From Diphasiastrum complanatum (lineage: Eukaryota; Streptophyta; Lycopodiopsida; Lycopodiales; Lycopodiaceae), in the NCBI GenBank assembly GCA_029204225.1, contig CM055111.1:14155011-14219010 (forward strand): 64,000 nucleotides of DNA, written 5' to 3'. Below the pieces are notes generated by a model, which worked only from the letters and a program-made list of their open reading frames with translations, made no database searches and was not told where the DNA came from. The translations under genes were made by a program, and so were the position numbers. This document shows, in pieces, positions 1 through 11,845 of the stretch (the stretch's first letter is position 1; each line of letters opens with the position of its first letter).

Positions 1-900
1 TTCAAAACACTCTTAAGTCTATCGATGCCAGGTCAGTTACCCATTGACCAAATCCACCATAGACAAGAGAATACATGGTGCCCTCACTGTCGAGCTGCAC
101 ACACTAGCAATTAGTGCTCTTCACACCCACCGGTCCTAGATATTTCATTGATCAAATGTGACATCTGTGACTTTATGGGTCATACCTCACTCTATTGCTA
201 TTATAACCCGAGGAACCAGCCTCACAACCAGTCAGAAGGACATTATCGCCCTCCTCGACAACAATTTGTTTCACAAAACCAAAATCAGCACTATCCACCA
301 TGAAACAACCAAGTCCATATACAAGAGTTACCCAGACAATCTAAACATGAACATCAACCACAACTGGCACTCTTAGGACCACCTCCACGAGGACAACATG
401 ATCTAGGAGCACAAAAACATAGACACCCTTGAGAAATTGCACAAACACATCTTGTAGAAAACTCCCATGATCACTCATATAATCACGATACAACACTCCC
501 ATCTGCTACTTCTCAACCATATCACACCGACAACTCATGCTCGTGAAAACGCGATGAGTATTCCACACCACCGGAAAATCCAGCACAGCTAGCCATCCAA
601 GATGGTTATGCTATTGCCACACGACCAATGAGCAACCACTATTTTATTTGTGGCAAAATTGGCCACTTCATGGTTGACTGTAAAGTTAAGAACCAATACC
701 ATGCGGAGTGTCCAGACTGTGTTTGCAAACACAGTTTCAAAGACTGTCCTAAACAACCTAACAAGATCCTTCCAGCACGTCATATATCATCCGAACCTGT
801 TAGAGTTCTCACTAGAGCACAACACCAACACCAAGAATAACAGCAACATAATGCTAAATCAGTTGATCAACATGGAAGCCAATTGACAGCTTCCACATTA
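1..900 (+). pseudogene. Ty3/gypsy gag relic with zinc knuckles (element D)
   Basis: This is the C-terminal, nucleocapsid part of a gypsy Gag, which would bind element RNA in virus-like particles. Translation across frames shows four Cys-His boxes. The first, near 79-120, reads CPHCRAAHTSN-stop-C (C-x2-C-x3-H-x4-C). The second, near 155-200, is CDICDFMGHTSLYC. A third, at about 640-680, has lost its first Cys (YFICGKIGHFMVDC). The fourth, near 709-747, is CPDCVCKHSFKDC. The last is followed by a TRAQ tail that element B also has (VTRAQ). Stops and frameshifts break the reading frame. The capsid part lies beyond the window edge. Identification as gypsy Gag is firm because protease and RT follow in order. 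Confidence 0.75.
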
Positions 901-1767
901 CCCAAAGACTACCCAGACCCAAAAGTGGACCAAAGGCAGTACAATGAATTTAGAGATGAGTTTTTGCGAGAGGAAGAACATACGAAAAAGTCTGTTATCT
1001 GTTCAGATCCCTGAAAAAGAGCAATCCCTATAGGGACTTGAAGTTTTTTCTGACCTCCTACAAGCTCAACTCACTACGCCATTCCGTAGCGCGATAAAAT
1101 CTTTCACCGGGCTTCAACGTTATATCCATCGTACTTTTCAGCTGCCTACTATTCCTGATGACCAGCGGAAAACCAAAGAGATTCATGAAATTCCCTAGAT
1201 TCCTATGAATCTGCTGAATATAGGTGCTGCTAAGGGGACTAGCATCACCTTGTCTTTGTCCTATAAAGACTATCCCGCAGTATCCGCTATCCTTGATAGC
1301 GGATCAGACGTCAATATAATGGCTTTGTCATTGGCAAAGTCATGGGGCTTCCATACCCTCGATCAACCAGGATACAAACTTCGCATGAGTTACAGACCCT
1401 GTTGGTCATTTATCAAATATCAATGTTCGAATAGCAGGTGTCAAATTTGTAATCGATTGTGTCATCTTAGACTTACCAAAAGATGCAAATACTTATAAAC
1501 TCCTTCTTGGTACATCCTGGCTGCAGATGGCAGGCGTTGTCCAAGATTGGAAACATAGCAAAACCACCTTTGGCAATCACGACAAACAAGTCACTGTTGA
1601 CTCAATTGGCCATGTCAAGCCCGCTAAAGTTTATGATGATTGGTCATCAAAAACTTATGATGAATCAAATAGTATCCCGATCCAACCAAAAGGCCACTAT
1701 ACAAGATCCACGGACATAATAAATTGGGATCATGCACTAGCCATTGTCGACTGTGCTAACTCCAACT
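901..1767 (+). pseudogene. Gag-protease linker and retropepsin (element D)
   Basis: The aspartic protease would mature the Gag-Pol polyprotein. An ORF starting at 1205 runs through the active site AILDSGSDVNIM. It then shifts frame near 1390 and continues as VRIAGVKFVIDCVILDLP and KLLLGTSWLQMAGVVQDW. The minus-strand element B carries the same segment (VRIAGVQFV, VVIDLPEAP, LLGCPWL), so the two belong to one lineage. The stretch 901-1204 is a poorly conserved, charged linker between zinc knuckles and protease. At least one frameshift and several stops make the copy non-functional. Confidence 0.75.
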
Positions 1768-2543
1768 GATGTCGTATCGAAACCGCTGCAGAAGATGTGG
1801 ATATTCTATCGTCTTCTACAGACATTGATACACCCATCATCCCACTTATGATGATTGACCCTTTTCCTATAGCTTGGTGCCCAGAAGGACCTAGCGTCTC
1901 TACTGCCCATGTTTCGGAAGAAGGTATTCTTTCCATGGATGATATTGAAATGACGGATGAACATGTACTTCTTTATTTAGATGCCCAACGTTATCCGCCA
2001 AAATCAATTCCTTAGGAGATCAAGTCACCAGGGTCGTTGGCTCATGTCCAACTGACATCCAAAGTACCCAACACACAGGCATATAGGCCCAATCCCAAAG
2101 TATACACATGGGACATGTATCCAAACAAAGTCTGGGATACAATCGATGCCGACATGATAAGTGAGGCAACAACACTGCCCACTCAAAAACCTAAAAAACC
2201 TCGGTTACAAAAAAATAAAATAATTGATACAAAATTAACCAAGCATCAAAAACAGATGCGTGAGAAGCTTAGGCAGCTGATTAAGCCCTTGTCTAAAGAG
2301 ACATCAACCAAACAATCAGACCAAGCTTCCATATCTGGTAGTGCCTCAACTCAGATGATTCCCAAAGTTCCAGAAAACTTTGTGGAACCACATTTCGATC
2401 TTCCACAAAAGCTTAAAGATTTCACACTGGATGATGTTGTTATCTAGTTACTCCAGCCACACTGGGAACCTACACCAAGTCCTAACTCCTTTGAAAGACC
2501 CACTAAAACAATTCCGTTAGACCTTAAAGATCTTGACGAGGAG
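1768..2543 (+). pseudogene. Protease-RT linker of element D pol
   Basis: This is an acidic then basic spacer between retropepsin and reverse transcriptase. An open frame at 2037-2447 contains a lysine-rich stretch followed by PENFVEPHFDLPQKLKDF and TLDDVVI. Element B keeps the last motif as TLDDVVIMLPKTH, which supports homology. The reading frame is interrupted by TAG at the end of TLDDVVI. No catalytic function is expected; such linkers join the protease and polymerase modules. Confidence 0.6.
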
Positions 2544-2835
2544 ATGGATCAAATAGTTCATGTTGGTGCACACCTTTCCTCAGAACAACTTTTTGATCTG
2601 AAAACTTTACTTCACAAACACAGGGATGTATTTGCATGGAACTATACAGAAATGAAAGGAAACTTGCCTAAAGGAGCAGTTCATATGATTCCTTTAGAAG
2701 ACAACGCTAAGTTTGCTAGGGCTAAACCTCATAGATGTAACTCTGTCTATTGTGAGAGAATCAATGAAGATATTAAGAAATTGTTGGATGCTGGCTTCAT
2801 CATACATACTGATTGGGTATCACACATTGTCGACC
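2544..2835 (+). pseudogene. Truncated gypsy reverse transcriptase N-terminus (element D)
   Basis: The ORF begins IVHVGAHLSSEQLFDLK and passes through RDVFAWNYTEMKG, the conserved lead-in of gypsy RT. It then reads ARAKPHRCNSVYCERI and IKKLLDAGFI. In element C this segment is followed by the primer-binding and catalytic parts of RT. In D the homology stops just after HTDWVSHIV at about 2835, and the sequence passes straight into a minisatellite. The palm domain, RNase H and integrase are therefore absent. The break looks like a deletion within the element, because the downstream sequence is also element material found next to pol in copy C. Confidence 0.75.
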
Positions 2836-2837
2836 AA

Positions 2838-2997
2838 AGGATTCCTATCAAATCTCGATCGGACCACTCTTGTCAAATCTCGACCGAAGGGTTCATGTCA
2901 GATCTCGACCCAAGCACCCACTCAGATCTTGAGCATTCACCCACTCAGATCTCGACCAAAGCACCTCACTCAAATCTCGACCGGAGGTTCCAATTTT
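2838..2997 (+). repeat. Degenerate minisatellite, unit about 25 bp (element D)
   Basis: About six imperfect units share the core CAAATCTCGACCGAAGG, for example near 2852, 2875, 2903 and 2966. The same core, in reverse complement, makes the minisatellite at 45447-45690 in element C. There it lies between integrase and the third ORF. This places the repeat as a spacer belonging to the element rather than chance DNA. Confidence 0.7.
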
Positions 2998-3400
2998 AAA
3001 ACTCAACAAACCCGTCATGTCACATCTTGCCCAAAGCCAGACGACGACGTCCATAAATGCCATAACAACGACTCAATTTGCACCTCAGCGAAGTGCAAAT
3101 TCTGGAGTTTCTTGCGACAATCTGCTGGTGATCTTCCTGCTCCTGTGCTCGATTCTGGCACTCTCTTGTTCCATGCTTCTGTCCTCGGTTACACTCCACC
3201 TCCACCGAGTATCCACCATCATGGTTTGATCACCATTCAGAGCGCCATCACCAAAACTTTCCAAACCTAACATCGCCTACAGAATACACATCAATTTGAA
3301 ACTTTTCGCAGTCTGAGTGGTAGTGTCATGCAAGCATACATCACGCTCCCGTTACACTATTGAAAACAACATCATCAACATAAAACACTTGTTTTTCTTT
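2998..3400 (+). other. Pre-ORF2 leader block of element D
   Basis: This block has no long intact ORF but matches element C at 45060-45400 (minus). In one frame D reads TTSINAITTTQFAPQRSAN where C reads TTSINAPISNTFSPQRRAT. Later both carry AGCGCCATCAC. A 35-nt stem-loop at 3323-3357 matches those in copies A and C. In C the block lies just before the third ORF, so in D it probably marks the start of an ORF2 region that is now lost. Homology fades at about 3400. Confidence 0.6.
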
Positions 3401-3924
3401 CCAGTTCATTCACCACCTCTGGATCATTCAATGATTGAATTTGACCAATGTTGAGTTTAGGAATTTCAAACTGCTTGATCTCAAATGTTAAGAATGAAAT
3501 TGATCCTTATCACTTGGGATAGCTTAAATTGAGTTCTATCACTGAAGAAAACTTGTTTTTGGCTCATGTCATTCTAGATTGCTCACTGACATTAGGAAAA
3601 ATATGGGCTCAAAATGGGCCCTCTAACAAGTTTGACTTAGAGAGAGATTACATGGAAAGAGGAGAATATCCAACAACAGTTAGATGCCATATTCTATGTT
3701 TCTGGTGTTGCTTGTCATTTAATCTATATGGTTACCTATAGTGTCATTCACCTCCAAGTGTCACAAAGTATGAGACACTGATTAGCTATAACTTTTGGTC
3801 AGTACCACCACCAAACAAGAAATCTATAGCTTGTAAAAATCTATATGTATGTAAAACCCTTATAACAAATCAACTATTTAACCACATCTTATGAAATGCA
3901 AGAGCGTAGAGGGGTCAAGATATG

Positions 3925-3925
<1 letters not shown>
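3401..3925. other. Intergenic, nothing recognised
   Basis: AT-rich sequence without a coding trace that I can assign. The short ORF at 3529-3741 has no recognisable motif and is probably chance. Confidence 0.5.

Positions 3926-4020
<95 letters not shown>
3926..4020. repeat. (AC)n microsatellite, 95 bp
   Basis: An uninterrupted CA/TG dinucleotide tract. The His-Thr and Cys-Val ORFs across it are artefacts of the repeat. Confidence 0.98.
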
Positions 4021-5158
<1,138 letters not shown>

Positions 5159-5888
5159 TGTGAGGGTTTTAGCACCTGTGAAATTCACCACACACCCTAC
5201 AGGATCTTACTGAGGTGTTGTGATTGCACAAGATTGATCAAAGAACAATATGCTTGAAAAATCTAAGGCAAGAGCACAATGGCATACATTTGATGAAAAA
5301 ATCTAACTCTTCACTATGAGAAATGACTGTCAGAAGTGATTCTAAGTGTTCAATATGGGAAAAAGAGGCTGCTCACAGGTAGAGAGAGAAAATCATACAT
5401 AGAAAACTTGGGTAGAGAGAGAATGAGTCCAAAACACCAAAATCTCAATATTCACAATATGGCAAAACATGCCCAGCTTTCCCTACATGAGAGAGACTCG
5501 AATTCCTACAGTGGACTTGCATGGAAAGTCCACTTATCTGAACTAATTCACCTACCAAAGATCCACATGTGTAACTGCATGCATGGATGTTGCATGTACT
5601 GCATGTCAACTCATAAAACTGCCTAGACATGTGTAGATCACAGAAACTACTTTGCATGTTGCATGCACTGATTGCATGTGGCTTGCATGCATATAGTAAA
5701 ATTTTGCATGCTATCTAAACATATGCATGTCATCATAATTGAACCTATCTAACTCAAATCCGAGCTACACTAGAAGGATATGTGCTCAATTCACACTCCT
5801 TTTATGTACAACATGAATTTTAGTGGAAATCACCATGGACATGACCCCAAACTCGAGATAGGAAGATAATATTTTAATAATCTTCACA
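5159..5888 (-). repeat. 3' LTR of copia J (730 bp)
   Basis: In minus orientation it starts TGTGAAGATT directly after the purine-rich tract AAAGAAGAG and ends in TCACA, giving TGTGA/TCACA inverted ends. Its last part matches 10365-10498 closely (shared AGGATCTTACTGAGGTGTTG). A cluster of GCATG motifs lies in its interior. Confidence 0.85.
5570..5735. promoter_or_regulatory. GCATG / RY-type motif cluster inside the J LTR
   Basis: About ten GCATG or CATGC cores occur within 165 bp, several as TGCATGCA. In angiosperms the RY element CATGCA is bound by B3-domain factors (the ABI3/FUS3/LEC2 family). Whether it acts that way here is not shown by the sequence. Its position in the LTR fits a promoter/enhancer role. 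Confidence 0.35.
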
Positions 5889-5902
5889 CTCTTCTTTAAA
5901 AT

Positions 5903-6840
5903 TTATCTTCCTATCAACATAGATTTCGAAATTAGGCCAAGGTTAGACCTCATCTTTATAAATACATTCTTGTGTAGAGGCTTGGTGAGAAGATTTGCAA
6001 CACAATCTGAAGATGAAACATGCTCCAATGACATCTCTCTCCCAATGACTTTTTCTCTTACAAAATAATGAGCCACTTCAATATGCTTGCTCCTTGCATG
6101 AAAGACTGGATTATTTGCAAGAGCTTGAGCAGAAATGTTATCATTTTTTATAATTGGTAAATCTTCATCTGCATAACACTTTAGCTCCAAAAGTAGCCTT
6201 TTGATCCATAAAACCTCCTTTGTTGTGGTTGTAAGAGATTTGTATTCAGCTTCACAAGATGATAAAGAAATAGTTGCTGCTTCTTTGATAGCCAAGAAAC
6301 CAAATTTCCTCCAAGAAATATAGTGTAAGCACTTGTGGATTTCCTATCCAACCTGTCTCCTGCAAAATCTGAATCTGAAAAAGCAATCAAAGTCAGATCT
6401 TCTCTTTCATAGAATAGTCCATAATCCAAGGTAGAAGATATATACCTCAAGACTCTTTTAGCCAACTTCCAATGATATAACTTTGGATCCTGCATGTCTT
6501 GGCTTAGCTTATGAACACAAAAGCTTAGATCAGGCCTAGTCACTGTTAACCAAATAAGTGAGCCAATAAGACTCCTATAAAGAGTGATGTCCTCAAAGGA
6601 TTTTTCATCATCTTTAAAAGGAACTTTTACAGTGTGCTCCATAGATGTATGTATGCCTTTACAATTCTCCATATGATATTTCCTGAGCATGGAAAGTGCA
6701 TATCTACTTTGGCTTATAAATGCATGACCTTTCCAAAAATCTATTTCAAGTCCTAGAATATAGTGAAGAACTCCTAAGTCCTGCATCTTAAACTCAGTAC
6801 CAAGTGCATGCTTAGTTTCTTCAACTAACTTCTCATTGTT
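5903..6840 (-). pseudogene. Copia RT C-terminal part and RNase H (element J)
   Basis: The frame running down from about 6836 reads NNEKLVEETKHALGTEF and KMQDLGVLHYILGLEI, the RT segment just after the catalytic YVDD. It goes on through SLIGSLIWLTVTRPDLSF to the RNase H stretch YTIFLGGNLVSW and, after a one-base shift near 6295, AEYKSLTTTTKEVLWIKRLL and RSKHIEVAHYFVREK. It ends with ANLLTKPLH, the usual copia C-terminus. The YVDD box that should precede GNNEK is missing, so no active polymerase could be made. Confidence 0.88.
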
Positions 6841-7250
6841 TCCCTACTCCATTTGTGAAAACATGCAAGAGAGATGAGTATTCGAATTGTTACCATCTTT
6901 GCAACTGGTGTAAAGGTATCTTCATAGTTAAGACGTTTAATCTGTGAGTAGCCTTTGGCACAAAGTCTTGCTTTATACTTATTGATAGATCCATCATGAT
7001 TATACTTGATTCTGAATACCCACTTACATCTGATCACATGCATGTTGTTTGGTGGCTCCACAAGTTCCCATGTGTTATTTGACATCAAGGCTTCAAATTC
7101 TTGGGTCATTGCTTCAACCCACTCCTTGGATTGAAAAGCTTCTTGGACATCCTTAGGCTCTTCATCTGATATAAAAAGTGCATGATAGGAAGTTTCACCT
7201 TCCACTTGCCTTCCTTCTTCATCATATGTGAGCCTCCTTGGCTCAAATCT
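6841..7250 (-). pseudogene. Copia RT N-terminal part (element J), joined by deletion
   Basis: The frame includes KEWVEAMTQEFEALMSNNTW, RCKWVFRIKYNHDGSINKYK and ARLCAKGYSQ, the standard start of copia RT. It continues to VAKMVTIRILISLACMFS. Normally about 110-130 residues follow, including the first catalytic Asp and YVDD. Here the sequence joins directly to GNNEK at about 6836-6845. The deletion removes exactly the palm core. Confidence 0.85.
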
Positions 7251-8300
7251 TGCTCGTGTAGATCTTCTGGGTGTGGTAGCTTGAATTTGCTCCTCCTTAA
7301 GCCTCGGTCTCACCTCTTCTTGAGCACCATCAAGATTGATGATTGATCTTGCATGAGTCTCCTTGATTTGTGCATCATCCAAGTTAAATTTCTGATCTTC
7401 ATGGAAGATCACATCTCCACTAACAACATTTTTGTCAATAGAGGGCAAATAAATCTTGTATGCTTTTTTAGTGGATGCATATCCTACAAAAATTCCTTTT
7501 ACTGCACTAGGATCTTCCTTCTTCCTAGTTTCTAGAGGCACATGCACAAAGCATACACAGCCAAAAATCCTAGGATGATCTATCTTAGGCTTTTTCTTAT
7601 ACAACATCTCAAATGGTGTCTTTCCTCCTATTGCAAGATTTGGAAGCCTATTACAAAGATAGTTTGCACATGCAACTGCCTCTCCCCAAAATTCTTTAGG
7701 CAAAGAAGCTTCTAGCCTAATGGCTTTTGCACATTCACACAAAGTTCTATTTTTTCTCTCAACAACTCCATTTTGCTGAGGAGTATATGAACAAGAAAAC
7801 TCTCTTTGAATACCCTTGCTCTCACAAAAGTCTTTAAACTTATTGGAAGTCTACTCTCCTCCACTATCACTTCTTAAAGCTTTTAACTTGAAAGGAAACT
7901 GCTTCTCTACATAAGCTTTAAAAGTAAGAAACACATCATAGACCATGGCTTTTGAAGACAACATATAGATCCAAGAATGTCTTGTATAATCATCTACAAA
8001 AGAGACAAAGCAGTTGGCTCCTCCTTTGCTCTTAGTTGATGAGAAATGAACATCAGAGTGTACAAGTTCAAATGGTTGCTTTGTCTTGATACTTGATCTA
8101 AGAAAAGGCCTTCTGTGTGACTTTGCCAACACACAAGTTTCACAAGGTAGAAGCTCCTTTGACAGTGTCTTTGGTAGACCAACAACTTTTCCTTCTTTGA
8201 CCATAGATTGATGGCTTTGAAATTGGGATGACCCAATCTCTTGTGCCACAGATCCTTCTGTAGAACCTTGGTCTCATAAGCAATATCCAAAATGTTAGCA
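7251..8300 (-). pseudogene. Copia integrase (element J)
   Basis: The GAG-pre-integrase box DLWHKRLGHPNF lies at the upstream end and the zinc-binding part includes LLPCETCVLAKSHRRPF. The DDE core shows VHSDVHF, then FVDDYTRHSWIYML, then LRSDSGGE. VVERKNRT supplies the Glu region after a one-stop interruption at about 7850. Downstream comes EAVACANYLCNRLPN and the GKTPFEMLYKKKP motif typical of copia integrases, then a charged tail leading to RT. It would insert element cDNA. One TAG (GGE-stop-TSNKF) and a frameshift near 8220 break the frame. Confidence 0.88.
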
Positions 8301-8675
8301 CTCTCCCTATAATCTAGTTTGTACAACTTACCAATTCTAGATCCTCTAGCAATAATTTCATTTTCTCTTGAGATTATACACTTGTCAATTTGAAACTTGA
8401 CATCCAATCCACTATCAAACAATTGTCCTACACTAATGAGATTCTTAGTCAATCTAGATACATACAGTACATCATGTAAGCAAAAAGATTTTGATGATGA
8501 TGCATGCAATGGAATGCTACCTATTCCTTCAATTCTACACTCTACATCATTAGTAGTATAGATTGACCTTTTTGCACCTAGATATGGCATGAGATTAGTG
8601 AAAGAGTTCCTATAACTAGACATATGGGAACTAGCCCCACTATCTATCCACCAGACTTCTTCATTCTTAAAAGGA
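8301..8675 (-). pseudogene. Copia aspartic protease (element J)
   Basis: The active-site motif WWIDSGASSHM appears at about 8640-8670. It is followed by KNLISVGQLFDSGLDVKF, the conserved second half of copia proteases. This frame is open and continuous with the zinc knuckle upstream and with the pre-integrase region downstream. Confidence 0.88.
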
Positions 8676-9585
8676 AAAGATGAAAAAGTAGACATCATTA
8701 ATGAATCCTCTCTTTCACTCTCTACACCCTCACACTCGTCCTCATTAGTAAGGTTAGCTTGCTTAGATTGGCTCTTCTTCTTGAAAAAGTTTGATGCATA
8801 GTGTCCTTTCTTGCCACAGAAAAAACACTTGATCTTTGACAACTTCTTATTGCCACTGGATGTTGCAGCTTGTGAGGACTGATCCTCACCACCTTCTTTG
8901 GCTTTGTCCATCTTGAAGTGTTGTTGTCCTTTGCCCTTGCCTCTTGACTTGTCTCTGATGAAGAGTGCTTTGTCATCTCCACCATCTTTCAATGAAATTC
9001 TGTTGATCCTCAGCATCTTGTTCTCTTGCCTGCTTTCTTCAGCAATGAGAACACCTTGCAGTGTCTCCAAGGATGGAAGATCCTCTCTGTCAGCATAAGT
9101 CTACACAATATTGTCATACTCATCTCTAAGTCCATTTAGGACTACTTGAGCAATTTCAGTGTTCTTAAGAGCATCACTATATCAGCTAACTCTTGATGAA
9201 GATCCTTAACTCTCATGACATATGATGAAGCACTCTCATCTACTCTCTGATAACTTAGAAATATTTGGTTTCTAAGTGTAAGCAATCTAGAAGTATTTTT
9301 GATTTCATAGATTGTTTTTAGAGTATCCCAAGCTTCCTTGGCAGTGGTGCATGTCCGGATCTCTCTTAACACTTCATTGGTAACATTCATTTTTATAAAA
9401 TGAAATGTTCTTTTGTGGAATGTTGCAGCTTCATTAGGTGCAACAGGTTCTTCTTCAGCTCCACTCACAATATCCATTACATCCTGTAGAATCAACAATG
9501 ATTCCATTCTGATCTTCCACATTGCATAATTGGAAGATGTTAATCTCTCACTGTGCTCTAAGAAATGTGAACCAGATGAAGACAT
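8676..9585 (-). pseudogene. Copia gag (element J)
   Basis: The ATG at 9585 starts MSSSGSHFLEHSERLTSSN, followed by YAMWKIRMESLL and KEAWDTLKTIYE, typical of the copia Gag (UBN2) family. A one-base shift near 9160 separates this ORF from the next frame (LQGVLIAEESRQ). The zinc knuckle is CFFCGKKGHYASNF: the fourth ligand is Phe instead of Cys, so RNA binding would be impaired. An in-frame TAG occurs near 9100. Confidence 0.88.
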
Positions 9586-10352
9586 CTTCTTGGTGAGAAA
9601 TTCTAGTAATGATAAAAAATGGAGTTGAAAGGATGTTGCTTGCTATCTCAATCTAGGATCTAACACAGATGTTGATCCACCCTATGAAATCTAGGATCTA
9701 ACACAGATGTGAGAACAAATTTTCAATACAGAAAATCAATCTATCTTGAATTTGGATCTTGCTTCAGTCACAAAAGAAGAAGCACATGCAAGCAAGAAGT
9801 CTATCTCTCCCATGAGTTTCAATGTACTGATAAACTCTCTAGGAACTTACTTTCAACTCAAACACAATAATTTGTGTGAAATGAAAAGTCTAAGACCTCA
9901 AAACACTCACTTCTATCCAACTCTACTTGATTGACAGTGAAAATTGATGAAAATGATGAAAAAGATAGATGTGTGCTCACTTTGGCATATCTCACGAGTT
10001 GAGTACCCTCTCAAACTCTCTGATTGCCTAAAACTCTTCTAAAAAGAAGTCAACTTGATTTAGAAACAAGAGCAACACATTCTACTCTCAATACCTATCC
10101 AACAAGCTACAGAACATCAAATTTGGATCATTCCTTGAGAAATAGCACTCATTAATGAGGGCTGATTTCACACATGTGAGCTCTCTATCTGTACAGAGCT
10201 CCGCTGGATCAGATCAGCCTTGATTTGATCCACTTATGATCCACAGATTGCTTTTTTCTCAGCGAGTTTGAATCCCTCTCCAAAATTCGAGTTCCTGCAA
10301 GCAAAAACACTGATGATCTGATGTATACACCCTCACCTCTTCAAAGCAAGAA
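9586..10352 (-). other. Untranslated leader of copia J
   Basis: About 770 bp lie between the primer site and the gag ATG, without a convincing ORF. A duplicated phrase (ATCTAGGATCTAACACAGATGT on the plus strand near 9650 and 9690) suggests local slippage. Confidence 0.6.
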
Positions 10353-10364
10353 GCTCTGATACCA
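10353..10364 (-). promoter_or_regulatory. Primer binding site (tRNA-iMet) of J
   Basis: The minus strand reads TGGTATCAGAGC, complementary to the 3' end of plant initiator tRNA-Met. It directly follows the LTR end CTTCACA. It fixes the LTR boundary at 10365. Confidence 0.93.
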
Positions 10365-10498
10365 TGTGAAGTTTTTAGCACATGTGAACTTCACCACACA
10401 CCGTACAGGATCTTACTGAGGTGTTGTGATTGCACAAGATTGATCAAAGAACAGTATGCTTGAAAAATATAAGGCAAGAGCACAATGACATACATCTA
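10365..10498 (-). repeat. Truncated 5' LTR of copia J
   Basis: The 3'-most 134 bp or so of the LTR, matching 5159-5290 with few differences. Similarity stops near 10498, where unrelated sequence begins, so U3 and probably the promoter are lost. Confidence 0.8.
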
Positions 10499-11589
10499 CT
10501 TGAGAGAGGCTTACTCTTGATCAACTGGGATCTTGATGAGCTATCAAACACAATTCGAATCTTGGCAAGGGCTCTTGTGCACAAAAGGCAATCGTCATCT
10601 GAAGTCAAGTGGCTCCACTGTTACTCATTTTGGTGCTTTGTAAGCAAGATCTATTGGTGCTATTTCTTACACCTATGTATCATTTAATAAAAATAATTTT
10701 TAGTATGTTTGGTCTTCCACCGCTATCAATCAAGCTTACAGTTGTTGGAAAATGCAATAATCCAATGAAATACAATGATATATTCTACTTGAGACATGTT
10801 TTCAAGATGACAAATTTGTGGATGACCTAGTGGGGATGAAACTAAAGTCTTTTTCTTATATGACTAGATTCTCATTTATGGTGCATGTCACTAGTAGACA
10901 CTTATCCTAGCCTATACTTTATACTACATGTTGCAAGGAAAATAAATTCATTTGTTATTTTTTGTTGGAGAGTATCTTTGGTGAAATTGACTTTTCGATA
11001 GTCTTAGTTTGATTAACTTGTGCCTATACAATAGTTAACTAGGAAGTACCCATCAACTAACTCCTCTATAATGATATGATTGTTTATTTACTTTTTATCC
11101 TATACCTTTGTGAATATCAAATAGTTGATTAGTTTACAATTTCAAAAAGAAATTAGATACATGGTGACAACTAGAGTGTTGGTTTCCAATTCATTTACCA
11201 AAATGTTCTAATAGTGTTCAATGGTAACCAAAGCTAGAATATCTAAATGGTTTGTTTGTATGATGCTCATACTATAATAGCCTATAAGAATCTATGTTTT
11301 AAAGCATAAATTTCAAGTTCTAGAATAATATGGATCAATTCAATGATAATTTAAGAGTAAAAAGTGAAATTTGCATTTTGTAAAAACAAATTGTTAGCAT
11401 TACCTAACGATGATTATGGTCAAAAACTTAACTTTCTTGAATTAAGACATGTCACAATTATTTAATTATCTACCATTAATTTGAAAACATAGTGCTAAAA
11501 AATCTTTCATTTAGATATTTTGAAAATAGAGAGAGGTGGATATATATACATATATATATGAAGATAAAAGCTGATTTTTTTGAGATACA
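10499..11589. other. AT-rich intergenic, nothing recognised
   Basis: Small ORFs (10430-10830) show no family motif. No repeat or RNA gene was recognised. Confidence 0.5.
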
Positions 11590-11639
11590 TATTTGTGTGT
11601 ATGTTTGCACATGCATGCATGCATGCATGCATGTGTGTT

Positions 11640-11709
<70 letters not shown>

Positions 11710-11845
11710 CGCGTGCGGGAGTGCACACGCGTGTGGGTGTGTGCAAGTGTGTGCATGTGCGCGTGCGTGCGTGCGTGCGCATGTGTGTGTACGCATGCGT
11801 GTGCATGTGTGTGCGCGTATGTGTGTGCGTGTGCGTGTGTCTATG
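11590..11845. repeat. Alternating purine-pyrimidine tract (TG/CG/CATG)n, about 255 bp
   Basis: A (GCAT)n run near 11611-11632 is followed by a long GT tract (11636-11700). A GC run (11701-11713) and mixed GTGCGCGTGC DNA continue to 11845. Nearly all steps alternate purine and pyrimidine. The Cys-Val and His-Thr ORFs across it are repeat artefacts. Confidence 0.95.

Larger units (their letters stand above)
5159..10498 (-). mobile_element. Ty1/copia retrotransposon J, nearly complete but dead
   Basis: In minus orientation the order is partial 5' LTR (10498-10365), tRNA-iMet primer site (10364-10353), leader, gag, protease, integrase, RT, RNase H, a purine tract and a full 3' LTR (5888-5159). 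The order protease-integrase-RT defines copia. Decay is modest: a few frameshifts and stops, a lost zinc-ligand Cys and a deletion through the RT active site. The 5' LTR matches the 3' LTR only for its last 130 bases or so, up to about 10498. The U3 part is therefore missing and the insertion is incomplete. Confidence 0.9.
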
